From NCBI GenBank assembly GCA_030549335.1, contig JAUKPH010000023.1:3987501-4051500 (forward strand): a DNA stretch of 64,000 nucleotides, in the 5' to 3' direction. Of this stretch, positions 60,621 to 64,000 are shown piece by piece. Each line of letters starts with the position of its first letter. Positions within the stretch are counted from its first letter, which is position 1. The notes under the pieces are model-generated. The model ran no database searches. It was not told where the DNA came from and was given only the letters and a program-made list of their open reading frames with translations. The position numbers and the translations under genes are program-made. The DNA comes from Pontederia crassipes (lineage: Eukaryota > Streptophyta > Magnoliopsida > Commelinales > Pontederiaceae).

Positions 60621-62430
60621 TTCAAAGCTATAAGTTATAGATACTTATTACAACCTTTGGGTGTCTTAAGAGGTGATAGATCTTTAGAACTTTGACTCTA
60701 TTTCAAACCGAAGTTGAACCGTTACAATCAAAGATAACGCTCTTGGGGATTAGAGTCTTAGAGTGAGGTTCAAAGCTATAAGTTATAGATACTTATTACA
60801 ACTTTTGGGTGTCCTAAGAAGTGATAGATCTTTAGAACTTTAACTCTATTTCAATCCGAAGTTGAACCGTTACAATCAAAGATAACGCTCTTGGGGATTA
60901 GAGTCTTAGAGTTGGGTTCAAAGCTATAAGTTATAGATACTTATTACAACCTTTGGGTGTCCTAAGAGGTGATAGTTCTTTAGAACTTTAACTCTATTTC
61001 AAACCGAAGTTGAACCGTTACAATCAAAGATAACGCTCTTGGGGATTAGAGTCTTAGAGTTGGGTTCAAAGCTATAAGTTATAGATACTTATTACAACCT
61101 TTGGGTGCCCTAAGAGGTGATAGATCTTTAGAATTTTAACTCTATTTCAATTCGAAGTTGAACCGTTACAATCAATGATAAAGCTCTTGGGGATTAGAGT
61201 CTTAGAGTAAGGTTCAAAGCTATAAGTTATAGATACTTATTACAACCTTTGGGTGTCCTAAGAGGTGATAGATCTTTAGAACTTTAACTCTATTTCAATC
61301 CGAAGTTGAACCGTTACAATCAAAGATAACGCTCTTGGGAATTAGAGTCTTAGAGTTGGGTTCAAAGCTATAACTTATAGATACTTATTACAACCTTTGG
61401 GTGTCCTAAGAGGTGATAGATCTTTAGAACTTTAACTCTATTTCAATCCAAAGTTGAACCGTTACAATCAATGATAAAGCTCTTGGGGATTAGAGTCTTA
61501 GAGTAAGGTTCAAAGCTATAACTTATAAATACCTATTACAACCTTTGGGTGTCTTAAGAGGTGATAGATCTTTATAACTTTAACTCTATTTCAAACCGAA
61601 GCTGAACCGTTACAATCAAAGATAACGCTCTTGGGGATTAGAGTCTTAGAGTAAGGTTCAAAGCTATAACTTATAGATACTTATTACAACCTTTGGGTGC
61701 CCTAAGAGGTGATAGATCTTTAGAACTTTAACTCTATTTCAAATCGAAGTTGAACCGTTACAATCAAAGATAACGCTCTTGGGGATTAGAGTCTTAGAGT
61801 TGGGTTCAAAGCTATAAGTTATAGATACTTGTTACAACCTTTGGGTGTCCTAAGAGGTGATAGATCTTTAGAACTTTGACTCTATTTCAAACCGAAGTTG
61901 AACCGTTACAATCAAAGATAATGCTCTTGGGGATTAGAGTCTTAGAGTTGGGTTCAAAGCTATAAGTTATAGATACATATTACAACCTTTGGGTGTCCTA
62001 AGAGGTGCTAGATCTTTTGAACTTTAACTCTATTTCAATCCAAAGTTGAACCGTTACAATCAATGATAAAGCTCTTGGGGATTAGAGTCTTAGAGTAAGG
62101 TTCAAAGCTATAACTTATAGCAACCTATTACAACCTTTGGGTGTCCTAAGAGGTGATAGATCTTTAGAACTTTAACTCTATTTCAAACCGAAGTTGAACC
62201 GTTACAATCAAAGATAACGCTCTTGGGGATTAGAGTCTTAGAGTTGGGTTCAAAGCTATAAGTTATAGATACTTATTACAACCTTTGGGTGTCTTAAGAG
62301 GTGATAGATCTTTAGAACTTTGACTCTATTTCAAACCGAAGTTGAACCGTTACAATCAAAGATAACGCTCTTGGGGATTAGAGTCTTAGAGTGAGGTTCA
62401 AAGCTATAAGTTATAGATACTTATTACAAC
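59031..62430 (+). repeat. 11-monomer (1,628-bp) tandem duplication
   Basis: AAGTGATAGATC at 59,191 and 60,819, GTGTCTTAAG at 59,921 and 61,549, and the rare TATAACTTATAGC at about 60,481 and 62,109 are offset by exactly 1,628 bp (11 x 148). A partial third copy begins at about 62,287 and runs about 150 bp before diverging. It is nested on the second copy of the 35-monomer duplication. Confidence 0.9.
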
Positions 62431-64000
62431 CTTTGGGTGTCCTAAGAGGTGATAGATCTTTAGAACTTTAACTCTATTTCAATCCGAAGTTGAACCGTTA
62501 CAATCAATGATAAAGCTCTTGGGGATTGGAGTCTTAGAGTTGGGTTCAAAGCTATAAGTTATAGATACTTGTTACAACCTTTGGGTGTCCTAAGAGGTGA
62601 CAGATCTTTAGAACTTTGACTCTATTTCAAACCGAAGTTGAACCGTTACAATCAAAGATAATGCTCTTGGGGATTAGAGTCTTAGAGTTAGGTTCAAAGC
62701 TATAAGTTATAGATACTTATTACAACCTTTGGGTGTCCTAAGAGGTGATAGATCTTTATAACTTTAACTCTATTTCAATCCGAAGTTGAACCGTTACAAT
62801 CAAAGATAACGCTCTTGGGGATTAGAGTCTTAGAGTTGGGTTCAAAGCTATAAGTTATAGATACTTATTACAACCTTTGGGTGTCCTAAGAGGTGCTAGA
62901 TCTTTAGAACTTTAACTCTATTTCAAACCGAAGTTGAACCGTTACAATCAAAGATAACGCTCTTGGGGATTAGAGTCTTAGAGTAAGGTTCAAAGCTATA
63001 AGTTATAGATACTTATTACAACCTTTGGGTGTCCTAAGAGGTGAAAGATCTTTAGAACTTTAACTCTATTTCAAATCGAAGTTGAACCGTTACAATCAAA
63101 GATAACGCTCTTGGGGATTAGAGTCTTAGAGTTAGGTTCAAAGCTATAAGTTATAGATACTTATTACAACCTTTGGGTGTCCTAAGAGGTGCTAGATCTT
63201 TAGAACTTTAACTCTATTTCAATCCGAAGTTGAACCGTTACAATCAATGATAAAGCTCTTGGGGATTAGAGTCTTAGAGTAAGGTTCAAAGCTATAAGTT
63301 ATAGATACTTATTACAACCTTTGGGTGTCCTAAGAGGTGATAAATCTTTAGAACTTTAACTCTATTTCAAACTGAAGTTGAACCGTTGCAATCAAAGATA
63401 ACGCTCTTGGGGATTAGAGTCTTAGAGTTGGGTTCAAAGCTATAAGTTATAGATACTTATTACAACCTTTGGGTGCCCTAAGAGGTGATAGATCTTTAGA
63501 ATTTTAACTCTATTTCAATTCGAAGTTGAACCGTTACAATCAATGATAAAGCTCTTGGGGATTAGAGTCTTAGAGTAAGGTTCAAAGCTATAAGTTATAG
63601 ATACTTATTACAACCTTTGGGTGTCCTAAGAGGTGATAGATCTTTAGAACTTTAACTCTATTTCAATCCGAAGTTGAACCGTTACAATCAAAGATAACGC
63701 TCTTGGGAATTAGAGTCTTAGAGTTGGGTTCAAAGATATAACTTATAGATACTTATTACAACCTTTGGGTGTCCTAAGAGGTGATAGATCTTTAGAACTT
63801 TAACTCTATTTCAATCCAAAGTTGAACCGTTACAATCAATGATAAAGCTCTTGGGGATTAGAGTCTTAGAGTAAGGTTCAAAGCTATAACTTATAAATAC
63901 CTATTACAACCTTTGGGTGTCTTAAGAGGTGATAGATCTTTATAACTTTAACTCTATTTCAAACCGAAGCTGAACCGTTACAATCAAAGATAACGCTCTT
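61141..64000 (+). repeat. 16-monomer (2,368-bp) duplication reaching the window edge
   Basis: TCTATTTCAATTCGAAG at 61,141 and 63,509 and GTGTCTTAAGAGG at 61,549 and 63,917 are offset by exactly 2,368 bp (16 x 148). The second copy runs off the right end. Confidence 0.85.

Larger units (their letters stand above)
17258..64000 (+). repeat. 148-bp satellite DNA array, about 315 monomers, continuing past the window
   Basis: One continuous head-to-tail array in a single orientation. The start of a typical monomer, CAATGATAAAGCTCTTGGGG, recurs every 148 bp: for example, gttacaat ends at 63,540 and again at 63,688. The first recognisable unit begins at about 17,258 (CGATAAAGCTCTTGGGAATT). The consensus I read has 51 G or C in 148 bases (34% GC). 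Landmarks in order are GCTCTTGGGGATTAGAGTC, TTAGAGT(AA/TT/TG)GGTTCAAAG, CTATAAGTTATAG, ATACTTATTACAACCTTTGG, GTGTCCTAAGAGGTGATAG, ATCTTTAGAACTTTAACTC, TATTTCAAACCGAAG and TTGAACCGTTACAAT. No transposon interrupts the 46.7 kb, and stops in all frames exclude coding. I cannot match it to a named satellite. Confidence 0.98.

Noticed and set aside
17258..64000. Regularly spaced repeats that could suggest a CRISPR array
   Set aside because: The whole 148-bp unit repeats, with no unique spacers between short repeats, and the surroundings are a plant genome.
17258..64000. CENP-B-box-like motif in the satellite monomer
   Set aside because: No stretch with the TTCG…A…CGGG pattern could be found in the consensus.

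Overview
This is a gene-poor stretch of plant nuclear heterochromatin. The organism is an angiosperm. A monocot is my weak guess, from the style of the LINEs (ORF1 with two zinc knuckles, then endonuclease and reverse transcriptase). No intact protein-coding gene, tRNA or rRNA is visible. The window has two halves: about 17 kb of nested, decayed transposable elements, then about 46.7 kb of one tandem satellite that runs off the right edge.

Left half, 1-17,257. Positions 1 to about 4,490 hold a degenerate L1-type LINE on the minus strand, with ORF1 zinc knuckles, endonuclease and reverse transcriptase; it is cut by the window edge. From about 4,500 to 5,859 lies a collapsed Ty3/gypsy remnant: an LTR end, a primer-binding site, a broken gag, then the LTR end again. 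Between 7,261 and 11,476 a local tandem repeat of about 475 bp has been hit three times: by a 5'-truncated LINE (7,411-8,983, 18-bp target-site duplication), by a non-autonomous hAT-like element (9,166-9,806, 8-bp duplication), and by an Au-like SINE 3' end (10,854-10,990). At 12,154-12,864 three exons of a class II histone deacetylase survive on the minus strand, with two frameshifts and a lost active-site histidine. They are followed by a 175-bp fold-back element, GC-rich low-complexity repeats, a probable long-TIR element packed with CGACCTTCG-type motifs, a third LINE fragment, and AT-rich, LTR-like sequence.

Right half, 17,258-64,000. About 315 head-to-tail copies of a 148-bp, roughly 34% GC monomer form one uninterrupted array, all in one orientation. 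Copies at the left edge are the most diverged. New sequence variants appear in order moving right, and copies become almost identical beyond about 39.5 kb. Segmental duplications of 2, 4, 9, 10, 11, 16, about 21 and 35 monomers are superimposed, most at exact multiples of 148 bp. I do not recognise the monomer as a named family. Its nucleosome-scale length, built-in palindrome, edge-to-core homogenisation and higher-order blocks fit a centromeric or other major heterochromatic satellite. Whether it is centromeric cannot be settled from sequence alone.
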